DNA from: Rhodococcus sp. 14-2483-1-2
Lineage (GTDB): Bacteria; Actinomycetota; Actinomycetes; Mycobacteriales; Mycobacteriaceae
NCBI RefSeq assembly: GCF_002259405.1
Contig: NZ_NPFW01000012.1
Coordinates: forward strand, 1-64,000
Length of the DNA stretch: 64,000 nt
Direction of reading: 5' to 3'
The position numbers and the translations under genes are program-made. Positions 33,101-41,562 of this stretch are shown here, one piece after another. The first letter of the stretch is position 1. Every line of letters begins with the position of its first letter. The notes below the pieces were generated by a model that searched no databases, was not told the origin of the DNA, and saw only the letters and a program-made list of their open reading frames with translations.

Positions 33101-35169
33101 AGCGCAAGGAGGACGAGTCCGAGACCTTCCTCGCCGCTCTGGCGCAGCTGTACGTCCACGGCCACGCACTGGAACTGGCAACGCTGTTCGAGTCCGGTCC
33201 GTACGCGCCGATCCCGCGAACTGCGTACCTGCGCAAGGAGTTCTGGCTCAACTCGCAGGTCAGCTCCAGTGGTAACACGCGGGTGCCCGGCGCACGCGTC
33301 GCACTGCCCGACGGCCGCCACGTCTGGGAAGTTCAGGCCTCGGCCGTCACCGGTTTCGATGCACTCGTCACTGCTGCCGCGTCGCAGGTGTTCTCCGATG
33401 TGGCCCTGGGTGTTTCGGTTTCCCATGCCGGCGTGCCGAAGGTGGGCACTGTCGTCACGACCCTGACCTCGCACCTCGGTGGCGCGTCGGTCCAGGTGCA
33501 CGCACACGAGGGCTCGGCCTTCACGTTGCTGCACGAGGCCGTCGTCACGTCCGGTGATGCGCGTCCGGAACCCGTTGTCGCTCTGGAAGAGCGTTCCTCT
33601 TCTCCCATGGAGGAGCTGCCGGAGGTCGTCGAGACCTTCGGTGATCGCTGGGATCCCAACGGCAATCAGAAGCTCGAAGACCGGCTGGCCATCATCGTCG
33701 CGGAGTCCATGGGCTACGCGCCGGAGGATCTGCCGCCCGAGGTTCCGCTGATCGAACTGGGTCTCGATTCGCTCAGCGCCGTCCGGATCAAGAACCGGGT
33801 GGAGTACGAATTCGACATCCCCACAGTGCAATTGCAGGCCGTGCGCGACGCGAATCTGCGTGAGGTGGAGAAGTACCTGCGCTATGCGATCGAGAACCGC
33901 GACGAGGTGCAGGCCCTGGCAGACAAGCAGGCGGCGGAGAAGGCGGCCGAGCAGGCTGCTGTTGCGCCTGCTCCGGTCGAGCCTGCCCCCGTTGCCGAGG
34001 ATGTCGCTCCCGTCGAGACGGCTGCCCCGGCTGTTGCTGCCGCGGCGCAGACCGACCTCGGCGGCAAGGAAGCCTTCGCCGAGGCCGCCGGGTCCGACGT
34101 GCCTCCGCGCGACAATGCCGAGCGGATGACGTTCGCGACATGGGCTGTGGTGACGAAGGAATCGGCCAAGGGCATCTTCAACACCCTGCCCATCCTCGAC
34201 GACGAGACGGCCGAGAAGTTGGCCGCTCGTCTGACCGAGCGGGCAGGCGGCGAGATCACTTTCGACGACGTCCTGGACTCGGAGACCATCGAGCAGCTCG
34301 CCGACAAGGTTCGCCCGCACCTCGAAGACGGTGAGATCGACGGCGTCGTACGCAACCTGCGTGCCCGCCCCGAAGGTTCCACCGCCACACCGGTGTTCGC
34401 GTTCCACTCGGCCGGTAGCTCCACCGTCGCCTACGAGCCGCTGCTGCGGAAGCTGCCTGCAGGCACGCCGATGTACGGACTCGAGCGCGTCGAAGGGCCC
34501 ATCGCGGTACGAGCAGCGGAATACGTGCCGCTGATCAAGGCGATCCAGCCCGAAGGACCGTACGTGTTCGTCGGCTGGTCGCTGGGCGGCATCCTCGCCT
34601 ACGAGGTGGCGCGTCAGATGGAGGAAGAGGGCATCGAGGTCGCCTACGTCGGGCTGCTCGACACCGTCATGCCCGGTACGCAGATCCCGGACACCAAGGA
34701 CGAGGTGCGCAAGCGCTGGGAGCGGTACGCGGCCTTCGCGAAGAAGACCTACAACGTCGACTACCCGATTCCGTACGACAAGTTGGTCGAGTCGGACGAC
34801 GAGGGCCAGATCCGCATCATCACCGATCTGGTGAAGCTCAGTGGCGCGAAGATCCCCGGCGGCATCATCGAGCACCAGCGCACGTCGTGGCTCGACAACC
34901 GGGCGATCCAGACGGCCGAGCTCAAGAAGTACGGCGGACACGTGACGCTGTACATGGCCGACAAGTACCACGACGACGCCATCGCCCTCGAGCCCGCGTA
35001 CGCCAGCCGTGAAGAGCACGGTGGCTGGGGACCTGTGGTCGAGGACCTCGAGATCGTGTACGTCGGAGGCGACCATCTCGCCGTCGTCGACGAGCCGTAC
35101 ATTGGAAAAATTGCGGCCCATTTGTCGAAGACGCTCGAGAACATCGAGTCTGCAAGAACCGGAGCGTAG
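30148..35169 (+). CDS. pks13: Polyketide synthase Pks13 (mycolate condensing enzyme)
   Basis: A 1673-residue type I PKS that condenses two fatty chains to form the alpha-alkyl beta-keto mycolate precursor. Domains in order: an N-terminal ACP (phosphopantetheine Ser54 in GLSSRD); a ketosynthase (about 115-545; Cys286 in DTACSSS, His421 in EAHGTGT, His461 in NFGH); an acyltransferase (about 680-1000; Ser770 in GHSMGE); a second ACP (Ser1208 in GLDSLSA) followed by an Ala/Pro/Glu linker; and a thioesterase (Ser1478 in GWSLGG). All catalytic residues are present. It is somewhat shorter than the mycobacterial enzyme, mainly in linkers. Confidence 0.96.
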   Translation: MAELETDKIERVDGGDLTVAQLRDWLRNWVADATGQPASAISDDRPMEEFGLSSRDAVALSGEIEELVGVTLTATVVYQHPTIASLAKIIIEGEPDEPVGTVDDAFYTSGGQSGDAHDVAIVGLSSRFPGTGHTPEEMWSLLIEGRDGITDLPDGRWQEFTSDPVIAAAVAATVTKGGYLDDVKTFDAEFFAMSPNEVVNVDPQQRLALELTWEALEHAHIPASSIKGSQVGVFIGSSSNDYQLIAVSDPAVHPYALTGTSTAIVANRVSYFYDFRGPSIAVDTACSSSLVAVHQAVRSLRTGESDLAVAGGVNMLLAPPITVGFGQTGVLAPDGRIKAFSSDANGMIRSEGGGLVVLKRLEDAERDGDDILAVIAGSAINQDGRSNGLLAPSPDAQADALRFAYRDAGINPSGVDYIEAHGTGTILGDPIEADALGRVVGRGRDADKPALLGSAKTNFGHLESAAGAAGLIKVVLAMQQNKLPASLNYAGPNPYIDFDKAHLKVIPEATDWPRYTGKAVAGVSGFGFGGTNAHVVVSEYVPGETDGAFDPSAVDPDAAVVEGVYEEQLDSETTSPVAEAETILAESESAPETVILAVSAALPSRRKRAASELADWLETEEGSTTPLVDVGRTLARRNHGRSRAVVLASTTAEAIAGLRAIAAGKPGPGVFSADSPASNGAVWVFSGFGSQHRKMASRLYRTNAVFAAEVDKVDELLVDEAGYSIREIILDDSQTYEFENSQVGIFVIQIALAATLRAHGAEPAAVIGHSMGEVAAAYVAGGLNLEDAVRIIYARSRLLAEGQDGLGAASQGAMALVEYTPDEVKTLTDQFPNVEPCVYAAPTHTTVGGPRAEVEALVDMAETAGKMARLLDVKGAGHTAAVDVLLGELAAELAGIEPSKLTAGVYSSVDREAHYRVGHAAIHGVDYWTKGMRHPVWFTQAVNVAVGDGHTTFVELAPNPVALMSVAATAWAAGVADSTLIPTLKRKEDESETFLAALAQLYVHGHALELATLFESGPYAPIPRTAYLRKEFWLNSQVSSSGNTRVPGARVALPDGRHVWEVQASAVTGFDALVTAAASQVFSDVALGVSVSHAGVPKVGTVVTTLTSHLGGASVQVHAHEGSAFTLLHEAVVTSGDARPEPVVALEERSSSPMEELPEVVETFGDRWDPNGNQKLEDRLAIIVAESMGYAPEDLPPEVPLIELGLDSLSAVRIKNRVEYEFDIPTVQLQAVRDANLREVEKYLRYAIENRDEVQALADKQAAEKAAEQAAVAPAPVEPAPVAEDVAPVETAAPAVAAAAQTDLGGKEAFAEAAGSDVPPRDNAERMTFATWAVVTKESAKGIFNTLPILDDETAEKLAARLTERAGGEITFDDVLDSETIEQLADKVRPHLEDGEIDGVVRNLRARPEGSTATPVFAFHSAGSSTVAYEPLLRKLPAGTPMYGLERVEGPIAVRAAEYVPLIKAIQPEGPYVFVGWSLGGILAYEVARQMEEEGIEVAYVGLLDTVMPGTQIPDTKDEVRKRWERYAAFAKKTYNVDYPIPYDKLVESDDEGQIRIITDLVKLSGAKIPGGIIEHQRTSWLDNRAIQTAELKKYGGHVTLYMADKYHDDAIALEPAYASREEHGGWGPVVEDLEIVYVGGDHLAVVDEPYIGKIAAHLSKTLENIESARTGA

Positions 35170-35172
35170 ATC

Positions 35173-36717
35173 TTGAGTGGCACCACTGCGGAGAAGTTGG
35201 CCGAACTACGGGCGAAGCTCGAACAGGCCAAGGAGCCGGCCGGCGACATCGGCGTAGCGAAGCGCGCGAAGAAGGGCATCCCCAGCGCCCGCGATCGCGT
35301 GAACTCGTTGCTCGATCCCGGTAGCTTCGTCGAGATCGGCGCACTGGTGAAGGCCCCGAACGATCCCGGTGCCCTCTACAGTGACGGCGTCGTCACCGGT
35401 CACGGAACCGTCGACGGCCGTCCGATCGCCGTGTTCTCGCACGATCAGACGGTGTTCGGCGGAACCGTCGGCGAGATGTTCGGCCGCAAGGTCGCAGGCA
35501 TCATGGACTTCGCGATCAAGATGGGCTGCCCCGTCGTCGGCATCAACGACTCCGGTGGAGCACGTGTTCAGGACGCGGTCACGTCGCTGGCCTGGTACGC
35601 CGAATTGGGCCGACGCCACGAGGCGCTGTCCGGTCTGTGCCCGCAGATCTCCCTGATCCTCGGCAAGTGTGCCGGTGGTGCCGTGTACGCGCCCATCAAC
35701 ACCGACATCGTCGTCGCCACCGAAGAGGCGTACATGTTCGTCACCGGCCCGGACGTCATCAAGTCCGTCACCGGTGAGGACGTCAGCCTCGACGAACTGG
35801 GCAGTGCTCGCGTCCAGGCGGTCAACGGCAACGTGCACCACGTGGCAGCGGACGAGAAGGCCGCGTTCGAGTGGATCCGGAACTACCTGAGCTACATGCC
35901 GTCGAGCTGCCAGGAAGAGTCGCCGGTGATCAACCCGGGGCTAGAGCCCGAGCTCACCGACTCCGATCGCAAGCTCGATTCGTTCATGCCCGACGCCGAC
36001 AACGCCGGCTACGACATGCACGACATCATCCTGCGTATCTTCGACGACGGTGAATTCCACGAGCTGTCGGGCCAGACGGCACCGAACGTCATCACCGGTT
36101 TCGCCCGCGTCGACGGCCGGCCGGTGGGCATCGTCGCCAATCAGCCGATGCACCTGTCCGGGGCGCTCGACGCCAAGGCAGCGGACAAATGCGCCCGGTT
36201 CATCCGCCTCAGCGATGCCTACAACATTCCGATCATCTTCCTGGTCGACACACCCGGCTTCCTGCCCGGCGTCGACCAGGAGACCCTCGGCGTCATCCAT
36301 CGCGGTGGCCGCTTCATCTTCTCGTTCGTCGAAGCGACAGTGCCGAAACTGACTGTGGTGATTCGTAAGTCGTACGGCGGCGGATACGCGGTGATGGGCT
36401 CGAAGCAGCTCGGATCCGACATCAACCTCGCCTGGCCGACCGCCCGCATCGCCGTCATGGGTGCCGAAGGTGCCATCAACATCATGAGTCGCAAACAACT
36501 CGCCGAGGCCGGAGAGAACGCACCGGCGCTGCGCAAGCAGCTCATCAACTTCTACAACGAACACGTGGCAACGCCCTGGATCGCCGCCGAGCGTGGCTAC
36601 ATCGACGCGGTCATCGAGCCCTCCCAGACGCGCCTCGAAATTCGCAAGGCCCTGCACATCCTGAAGGACAAGGAAGTGCACAAGAGTCCACGTAAGCACT
36701 CGTTGCTTCCGATCTAG
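35173..36717 (+). CDS. accD4: Acyl-CoA carboxylase beta subunit AccD4
   Basis: A 514-residue carboxyltransferase subunit that, with an AccA3-type subunit, carboxylates long-chain acyl-CoA to supply the extender for Pks13. Two crotonase-like halves are visible, with [14 protein letters not shown] and the oxyanion-stabilising [11 protein letters not shown] in the first half and [13 protein letters not shown] and [17 protein letters not shown] in the second. The start is TTG at 35173, only 3 bp after pks13, preceded by GGAG. It ends the fadD32-pks13-accD4 unit. Confidence 0.93.
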   Translation: MSGTTAEKLAELRAKLEQAKEPAGDIGVAKRAKKGIPSARDRVNSLLDPGSFVEIGALVKAPNDPGALYSDGVVTGHGTVDGRPIAVFSHDQTVFGGTVGEMFGRKVAGIMDFAIKMGCPVVGINDSGGARVQDAVTSLAWYAELGRRHEALSGLCPQISLILGKCAGGAVYAPINTDIVVATEEAYMFVTGPDVIKSVTGEDVSLDELGSARVQAVNGNVHHVAADEKAAFEWIRNYLSYMPSSCQEESPVINPGLEPELTDSDRKLDSFMPDADNAGYDMHDIILRIFDDGEFHELSGQTAPNVITGFARVDGRPVGIVANQPMHLSGALDAKAADKCARFIRLSDAYNIPIIFLVDTPGFLPGVDQETLGVIHRGGRFIFSFVEATVPKLTVVIRKSYGGGYAVMGSKQLGSDINLAWPTARIAVMGAEGAINIMSRKQLAEAGENAPALRKQLINFYNEHVATPWIAAERGYIDAVIEPSQTRLEIRKALHILKDKEVHKSPRKHSLLPI

Positions 36718-36772
36718 CCGGACTGAAGTGGTGCCCCTGCCCTCGCAAGGGGGTCGCTTCGCTCCCGTTCGC

Positions 36773-36884
36773 GTCAATGGACCACTGCACCGTTCAGACG
36801 TATGCAATGGTCCATTCACGCAACAGCCGGGCCGGTGTCAATGGACCATTGCACCGGTCAGACGTGTTCTGTGGTCCATTCACG
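36773..36884 (+). repeat. Left doublet of 48-nt palindromic (REP-like) units
   Basis: Two 48-nt units (36773-36820 and 36837-36884) are separated by 16 nt. Each has a left arm beginning GTCAATGGACC and a right arm with GGTCCATTCACG, around a loop containing TCAGACGT. Unit 1 pairs over most of its arms; unit 2 has mismatches near the loop. They begin about 55 bp after the accD4 stop. The stop codon of the minus-strand gene (36880-36882) lies inside the end of unit 2. Confidence 0.85.
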
Positions 36885-37842
36885 CGGTCGATTCACGCGG
36901 AACCATCACTACATCCGGTCGAGGTCGGGCGAGAGCGTGCTGGTAGTTCATCCGTAGGTCGTCGAGCACCTGATGCGGTCGATCGCGGATGTCTTGCGGT
37001 GAATGGGATACGACGATCAGACCGTGGGCCTGCATTCGGTTGCGTCGGGCTTGTGTCCGCTGGTAGTCGGCCGGTGACAGATGATGGGTCACGGAATCGA
37101 TCTCCCGTGCCAGTGCCACAGCGTCGATCCACCCGTCCGTGTTGGCGATGAACTCTCCGCTTCGGGCGTAGATGTCGCAGTTGTGCGTCATCGTGGGCAG
37201 CCCGCTGGTTCGGTACAGACGTTGATCCTCGAGTTCTGCCACCGAGTGCGCGTTGTCCCGCAACTCGAGAAGCACACGGCGGGTGAGCGCACTGTAGCGT
37301 CGCGGGCCTTCGGCCAGTTCGGTGGCGATTTCGTCGATGGACGCGCTGCCTCTTTGGAGCACCTCGGTCAGCAAGGCGACGCACCGTGCCTCGGATCTCG
37401 CGGCCCGCGTGGCGTCGACCAATGAACGCACCAGAGGAGCAACTCGGATGCTGCCCTTGGTGATCGGCTCGGGAAGCCGCCACGTCCGCTCTGCTCGGAC
37501 GAAAGACACCGATGCCCGACGCATCTCCGCGGGCAGCAGCAGATGAACCTCCCCGGAGGATCCGTTGGTCCCGTATCCGAACGAATCGAGTCCGACGCAG
37601 CCGGTGATCATGCTCGTCGGGCCGCCGTACGCGAGCGCCGCGGCTGAGCGCTCGAGGGTCGAGGGATGGCCGTTGCGCAGCAGTACGACACCCGGTAGCA
37701 ACCGCTGCCACGGACCGCCTGCCGCGCATCTGCCGTCGATCGCTGCGTCACTCACGCCCACTTCGCGAAGCTGTCGGCGCGTCACTACGCCGGTCGAGCT
37801 CAGGTCGAACAACGAACCTGCGTTCCACTGTCGTCTTTTCAT
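36880..37842 (-). CDS. AbiEi-like winged-helix protein with a DUF559/Vsr-like C-terminal domain
   Basis: A 320-residue protein. The N-terminus (about 10-60: GVVTRRQLREVGVSDAAID) resembles the winged-helix AbiEi-type antitoxin domain. The C-terminus (about 215-300) has the pattern ELEDQ...DGWIDAVALAREIDS...HHLSP...R followed by VVVSHSP-like strands, typical of DUF559/Vsr-fold nuclease-like domains. Such proteins are common as lone genes in actinobacteria, without a proven function. No AbiEii toxin is adjacent. The gene stands alone between accD4 and emb and is bracketed by two palindromic repeat doublets. The family reading is from pattern recognition, not from a search. Confidence 0.7.
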   Translation of the reverse strand: MKRRQWNAGSLFDLSSTGVVTRRQLREVGVSDAAIDGRCAAGGPWQRLLPGVVLLRNGHPSTLERSAAALAYGGPTSMITGCVGLDSFGYGTNGSSGEVHLLLPAEMRRASVSFVRAERTWRLPEPITKGSIRVAPLVRSLVDATRAARSEARCVALLTEVLQRGSASIDEIATELAEGPRRYSALTRRVLLELRDNAHSVAELEDQRLYRTSGLPTMTHNCDIYARSGEFIANTDGWIDAVALAREIDSVTHHLSPADYQRTQARRNRMQAHGLIVVSHSPQDIRDRPHQVLDDLRMNYQHALARPRPDVVMVPRESTA

Positions 37843-38034
37843 GCCCGAAGAGTCGAATTCGGCACCGACACGTTTTTCGCATTTAGACGCTGTCGCCGAT
37901 TGTCTGTGGATACCCGACGAGGCTGTGGATGGATCGGCTGCTACCGGTCGCGAGCCGGACGACGCTGTCGGACTCGAATGATAAAGCCGTCAGATGGAGT
38001 CCGATGAAGTCCGCGGTCTGTGCCCCACCGGAGG

Positions 38035-38146
38035 GTGAATGGACCATCCACGCGCTCAGACGTATGCAATGGTCCATTGACCCACGACGTGCCGATACGT
38101 GAATGGACCCTTGCACGGTCGAGACGTGTGCAAGGGTCCATTCACG
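38035..38146 (+). repeat. Right doublet of 48-nt palindromic (REP-like) units
   Basis: Two more units of the same family (38035-38082 and 38099-38146), again 48 nt each with a 16-nt spacer, in the same orientation as the left doublet. The second unit is a perfect 18-bp hairpin with an 11-nt loop: the arm GTGAATGGACCCTTGCAC is exactly complementary to the other arm. The first unit has several mismatches. They fill most of the otherwise gene-free gap 37843-38169; the first 190 bp of that gap carry only the presumed promoter of the AbiEi-like gene. Confidence 0.85.
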
Positions 38147-38169
38147 CGGAGCGGGGGGCGGGCGGGCGG

Positions 38170-41100
38170 TCAGTCCTCGAAGACTCGCAGTTCTCCGTCT
38201 TTGTACCAACCCGATCGGGTGACGTCGGCGGTGTCGAGTTCAGCGGGCACGGCGCTCGGGTAGTACTGCTCGTAGCGCTCCAACGATCCCCAGTCCCTGG
38301 CCCAGTCGTTCTCGAGGTAGGTGGGGACGGTGACGGGCTTGGCGAGCAGTTCGGACCAGCCCAGGGGGCCGCCGTTCTCGCCGGATTGCCAGGTGTCGGT
38401 AGAGCTGACGGCGAGTGGGCGGTCGGGCAGGATGCGGTATCCGGGTACCTCGGCCACGCCGTATCGGTGGTCGAAGGGGCGCTGGCACGGGAACTGCAGT
38501 CCGACGGCCCAGTCGAGCAGCACGGGTTGTTCGCTGCCGATCATGGTGTTGAGGTTTTCCATCACGGGCACTCGCGGTGGGGTGAACGCGAGCCATTGGT
38601 CGCCGGTGAGGTTGGGGTCGTTGGCGACGATGCGGACGGCATCGGCGTCGGGTGCGATGTCTGCCAACGGGATTCGGAGGTTGCGCCACGAGGGTGCGGG
38701 TCCGATGTCGCGCGGCAGGTAGGTGCCCTGGGCCTGGACGCTACCGTCGGGCTGGCGCTTGCCGTATTCGAGCAGCAGCGACTGTCCGTAGGTGAGGGCT
38801 CCGGTGTCGTCGTAGGACCAGATACGTCCGGCTGCGGAGAAGACGACCAGCGGTGCGTCGTCGCTGCGGGCGGGCAGTTGGTACCAGCTCGAGGTGGCCG
38901 ACGCGGGCTCCTGGACGCCTTCCTGGTACGAGCCGAGGACGGGAGTGGTGGCCGGGTCGAGTCCGAAGGGGAGGGCGGCGGAGGAGCCGTTGACGCCCAC
39001 TTCGCCGGTGCCTCCTGCAGTTCCGGAGCTCTGGCCTTCCTCGAAGGCGGGTCCGACGGACTGCTGGTCGGTATTGCCTTGTCCTGGTTTGACTTCCACG
39101 GCGTCGGCGCTGAGGTCGCTGGGGACGCCGTTGGCGGTGAAGTTGCGCAGTGTGCTGCTCGATCCGCCGAGGGGTCCTGCGACGGGGTCGAATTCCTCCG
39201 GCAGCGGGCTCAGTACACCTGCGTTGGGGTTCGATTCGACGAGGACGTCGTTGGCGAGTCCGCACGAATTGCCCAGAACCGATTGCACATTCGAGCGTGC
39301 CAGCGAGTAGGCGGGATACTGCGAGACGGCTCCCTTGACGAGCGAGAGCACCTCGAAGAGCACCATGATTCCGGCGATGACGGTCAGCGGTGCGGCGGCG
39401 AACTTACGGATGCGCTTGCCGCGCGCAGACGTCGGTTTCGGTTGTGGGGGAGCGTATCCCTCGCGTAGGTACTGGAATGCGGCGACGGCGAGGACCAGTC
39501 CGAAGAGGATGAGGAACAGGGTTCCCGATTCGTTGCCGCTCAGCGATACCGTCTTGTCGAACCACGGCACGCCGTAGCTCGAAACGTACCAGTAGCCGTT
39601 GATGCCCGAGAACGACAGTGCGAGAACGAACATCAGTCCGGCGGTGAACAGCGATCGGTTGCGTCGCGAGCGCAGGGCGCTGGCCGAGACGGCGACGGCG
39701 GTCAGTGCGGCGAGTCCACCGGCGATTCCCGCGTAGGAACCGAAGTGGTGAGTCCACTTGGTGGGGTTGAACATCATGAAGAAGATGGTGCCGAGCACGA
39801 CGCCGAGGAGCCGCCAGGCCGGCCCGTTCGCGATGCCGGGGATGCGTCGGCGACGCAGCAGCACGAACAGAGTGGTGAACAGGCACAGGATCATCGTCAG
39901 GAACGCGAAGCGGCGTGCGACGGAGCCGTCGACGGTCTGGACGAAGAGGTAGTAGTAGCGCAGGAAGTCCTGGTACCAGGCCTCGTTGGGGCCGATGATG
40001 GTGCGGACTCGGGTGGACTCGATGACCGTCGCGTACGTCTGGTCGGCAAACACGACCACGAGAACCAGTACGCCTGCCGCGGCCAACGGTGCCAGCATCG
40101 CGAGGGTGCCGACCTGGCGGTGGCGTCGGACGACGATGCGCGCGATGGGCCGGGCCCCGGCGAGAAGTGCTGCCACACACATCAATCCGGTCGGCGCTGC
40201 GGCCAGGGTGAAGGCTCCGATGAGACATGCTGCGGCTGCGGGGAGCAGTCGTCCGGTGGCGATGGATCGTTCCACCGAGCACCAGGTGAGGAGTGCGCCG
40301 AGGGCGACGATCGGCTCGGGACGCAGTCCGTTGTTGTACGGCAGCCAGAACGCGAGGAACACCAGTCCGCCGGTCCACAGAGCGACGTTGGATTTGCGCA
40401 CTGCGCGGCCGAGGCGTGGCACCACCTCACGGCTGATCACCATCCAGCACAGGACGCCTGCGATGAGGGCGGGTAGACGCATCCACGGGCTGGCGGTCGA
40501 GATCTTGGCGAAGACGGCGAGTACGTCGTAGTACCAGCCGAACGGGGCCTCGGGTACGCCGAACCAGCGGAAGTAGTTGGCCATGTAGCCGGAGTGATCG
40601 GCGGCGCGGGCCATCGTGAGCAGGTAGCCATCGTCCGAGGTGTTGGCACCGACGAAGTGCCAACCGACCAGAACTCCGAGGACGGTGACGTCGACGCCGG
40701 TGAACTTCCACCAGTGGGAGGGGAAGAAGCGGCGGTGCGCGCGGCCGTCGGTGCCGTCGAGCCGACCGAGTGCGCCGATGGCCAGCAAGGTGCAGGCGAT
40801 CGCGAGGATCATGATCAGCGACTTGAGCAACGTCGGCGACGACGAGAACCGCGAGTCGACGTCGACGGTGACGGACATGTCGGCCGGGGCCGCGCCGCTG
40901 AGATCGCTGAAGATGCCGACGACCTGGGGTCGCAGATCGCCGTCGAGCCGGCCTTGCAGAGGCTGGCCGTCATCATCGGTCAGGCCGGTGAAGGCCGCGG
41001 AGGTGTACTGGTCGTTCGAGGTGATCTCGATGGCCGCGCAGCGGGTGCTCTCGACGTCGGCGCGAGGTGCCGTCGCGACGACCACGTTGCGGTCGAGAAC

Positions 41101-41487
41101 GTCGACGTTCGTTTCGCCGACGCGCACGAACAGACTGTTCAGTGCCGCGCCTTCGCCCTGCGGGGGCGCAGTCGCCAGCAACAGCCCGCCCGACGCGGGA
41201 AGTGCTGCGACGGCAGAGCACGGGAGGGTCGCAGTGAGGCTCAGGGGTGCCTGGGACACCAGCGGGGCGTCCACGTCCTGCAGGAGGCCGTTCTGCGGCC
41301 ATTCGATGGTGGCCGTGGTCTGAGTGACGGGTGCGAACGGAGTGATCAGCGCGAACAGCACACCGAGCACGCCGGCCACCATGGCGATCAGCCGGGGAAC
41401 TCGTACCTGAGCACGAAGTTCGTCCGAGGCTCGCAGTGGAGCGGGAACGGGTGGACCAGCTGATGAATCTGTCACGACGTCGGGCAC
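38170..41487 (-). CDS. Arabinosyltransferase, Emb family (embB position)
   Basis: A 1105-residue GT-C membrane enzyme that adds alpha-arabinofuranose from decaprenyl-phospho-arabinose to the arabinan of arabinogalactan or lipoarabinomannan. A first transmembrane helix (about 32-55) and a large periplasmic domain precede the GT-C motif SDDGYL (Asp285/286). The body has many membrane segments, followed by a C-terminal carbohydrate-binding domain (about 710-1105). Met292 aligns with EmbB Met306, the ethambutol-resistance hotspot of M. tuberculosis. The start is GTG at 41487. It lies 75 bp downstream of its paralogue and should be co-transcribed. Its order after aftA matches embB, but the exact family member cannot be fixed. 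Confidence 0.92.
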   Translation of the reverse strand: MPDVVTDSSAGPPVPAPLRASDELRAQVRVPRLIAMVAGVLGVLFALITPFAPVTQTTATIEWPQNGLLQDVDAPLVSQAPLSLTATLPCSAVAALPASGGLLLATAPPQGEGAALNSLFVRVGETNVDVLDRNVVVATAPRADVESTRCAAIEITSNDQYTSAAFTGLTDDDGQPLQGRLDGDLRPQVVGIFSDLSGAAPADMSVTVDVDSRFSSSPTLLKSLIMILAIACTLLAIGALGRLDGTDGRAHRRFFPSHWWKFTGVDVTVLGVLVGWHFVGANTSDDGYLLTMARAADHSGYMANYFRWFGVPEAPFGWYYDVLAVFAKISTASPWMRLPALIAGVLCWMVISREVVPRLGRAVRKSNVALWTGGLVFLAFWLPYNNGLRPEPIVALGALLTWCSVERSIATGRLLPAAAACLIGAFTLAAAPTGLMCVAALLAGARPIARIVVRRHRQVGTLAMLAPLAAAGVLVLVVVFADQTYATVIESTRVRTIIGPNEAWYQDFLRYYYLFVQTVDGSVARRFAFLTMILCLFTTLFVLLRRRRIPGIANGPAWRLLGVVLGTIFFMMFNPTKWTHHFGSYAGIAGGLAALTAVAVSASALRSRRNRSLFTAGLMFVLALSFSGINGYWYVSSYGVPWFDKTVSLSGNESGTLFLILFGLVLAVAAFQYLREGYAPPQPKPTSARGKRIRKFAAAPLTVIAGIMVLFEVLSLVKGAVSQYPAYSLARSNVQSVLGNSCGLANDVLVESNPNAGVLSPLPEEFDPVAGPLGGSSSTLRNFTANGVPSDLSADAVEVKPGQGNTDQQSVGPAFEEGQSSGTAGGTGEVGVNGSSAALPFGLDPATTPVLGSYQEGVQEPASATSSWYQLPARSDDAPLVVFSAAGRIWSYDDTGALTYGQSLLLEYGKRQPDGSVQAQGTYLPRDIGPAPSWRNLRIPLADIAPDADAVRIVANDPNLTGDQWLAFTPPRVPVMENLNTMIGSEQPVLLDWAVGLQFPCQRPFDHRYGVAEVPGYRILPDRPLAVSSTDTWQSGENGGPLGWSELLAKPVTVPTYLENDWARDWGSLERYEQYYPSAVPAELDTADVTRSGWYKDGELRVFED

Positions 41488-41562
41488 GAGAGTCGATGTT
41501 ATGCGAGCGTGACGAAGAGGTCACACAGGCACCGTCCCCGGAATAGTTCCAGAACCAGGGGA

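Noticed and set aside
36880-37842. RAYT/HUH transposase that would mobilise the repeats
   Set aside because: The protein has no HUH motif or catalytic Tyr context; its C-terminus looks like a DUF559/Vsr-type fold.
36773-38146. CRISPR-like repeat array
   Set aside because: There are only two repeats per side with 16-nt spacers, the repeats are palindromic and divergent, and no cas genes are present. REP-like elements fit better.
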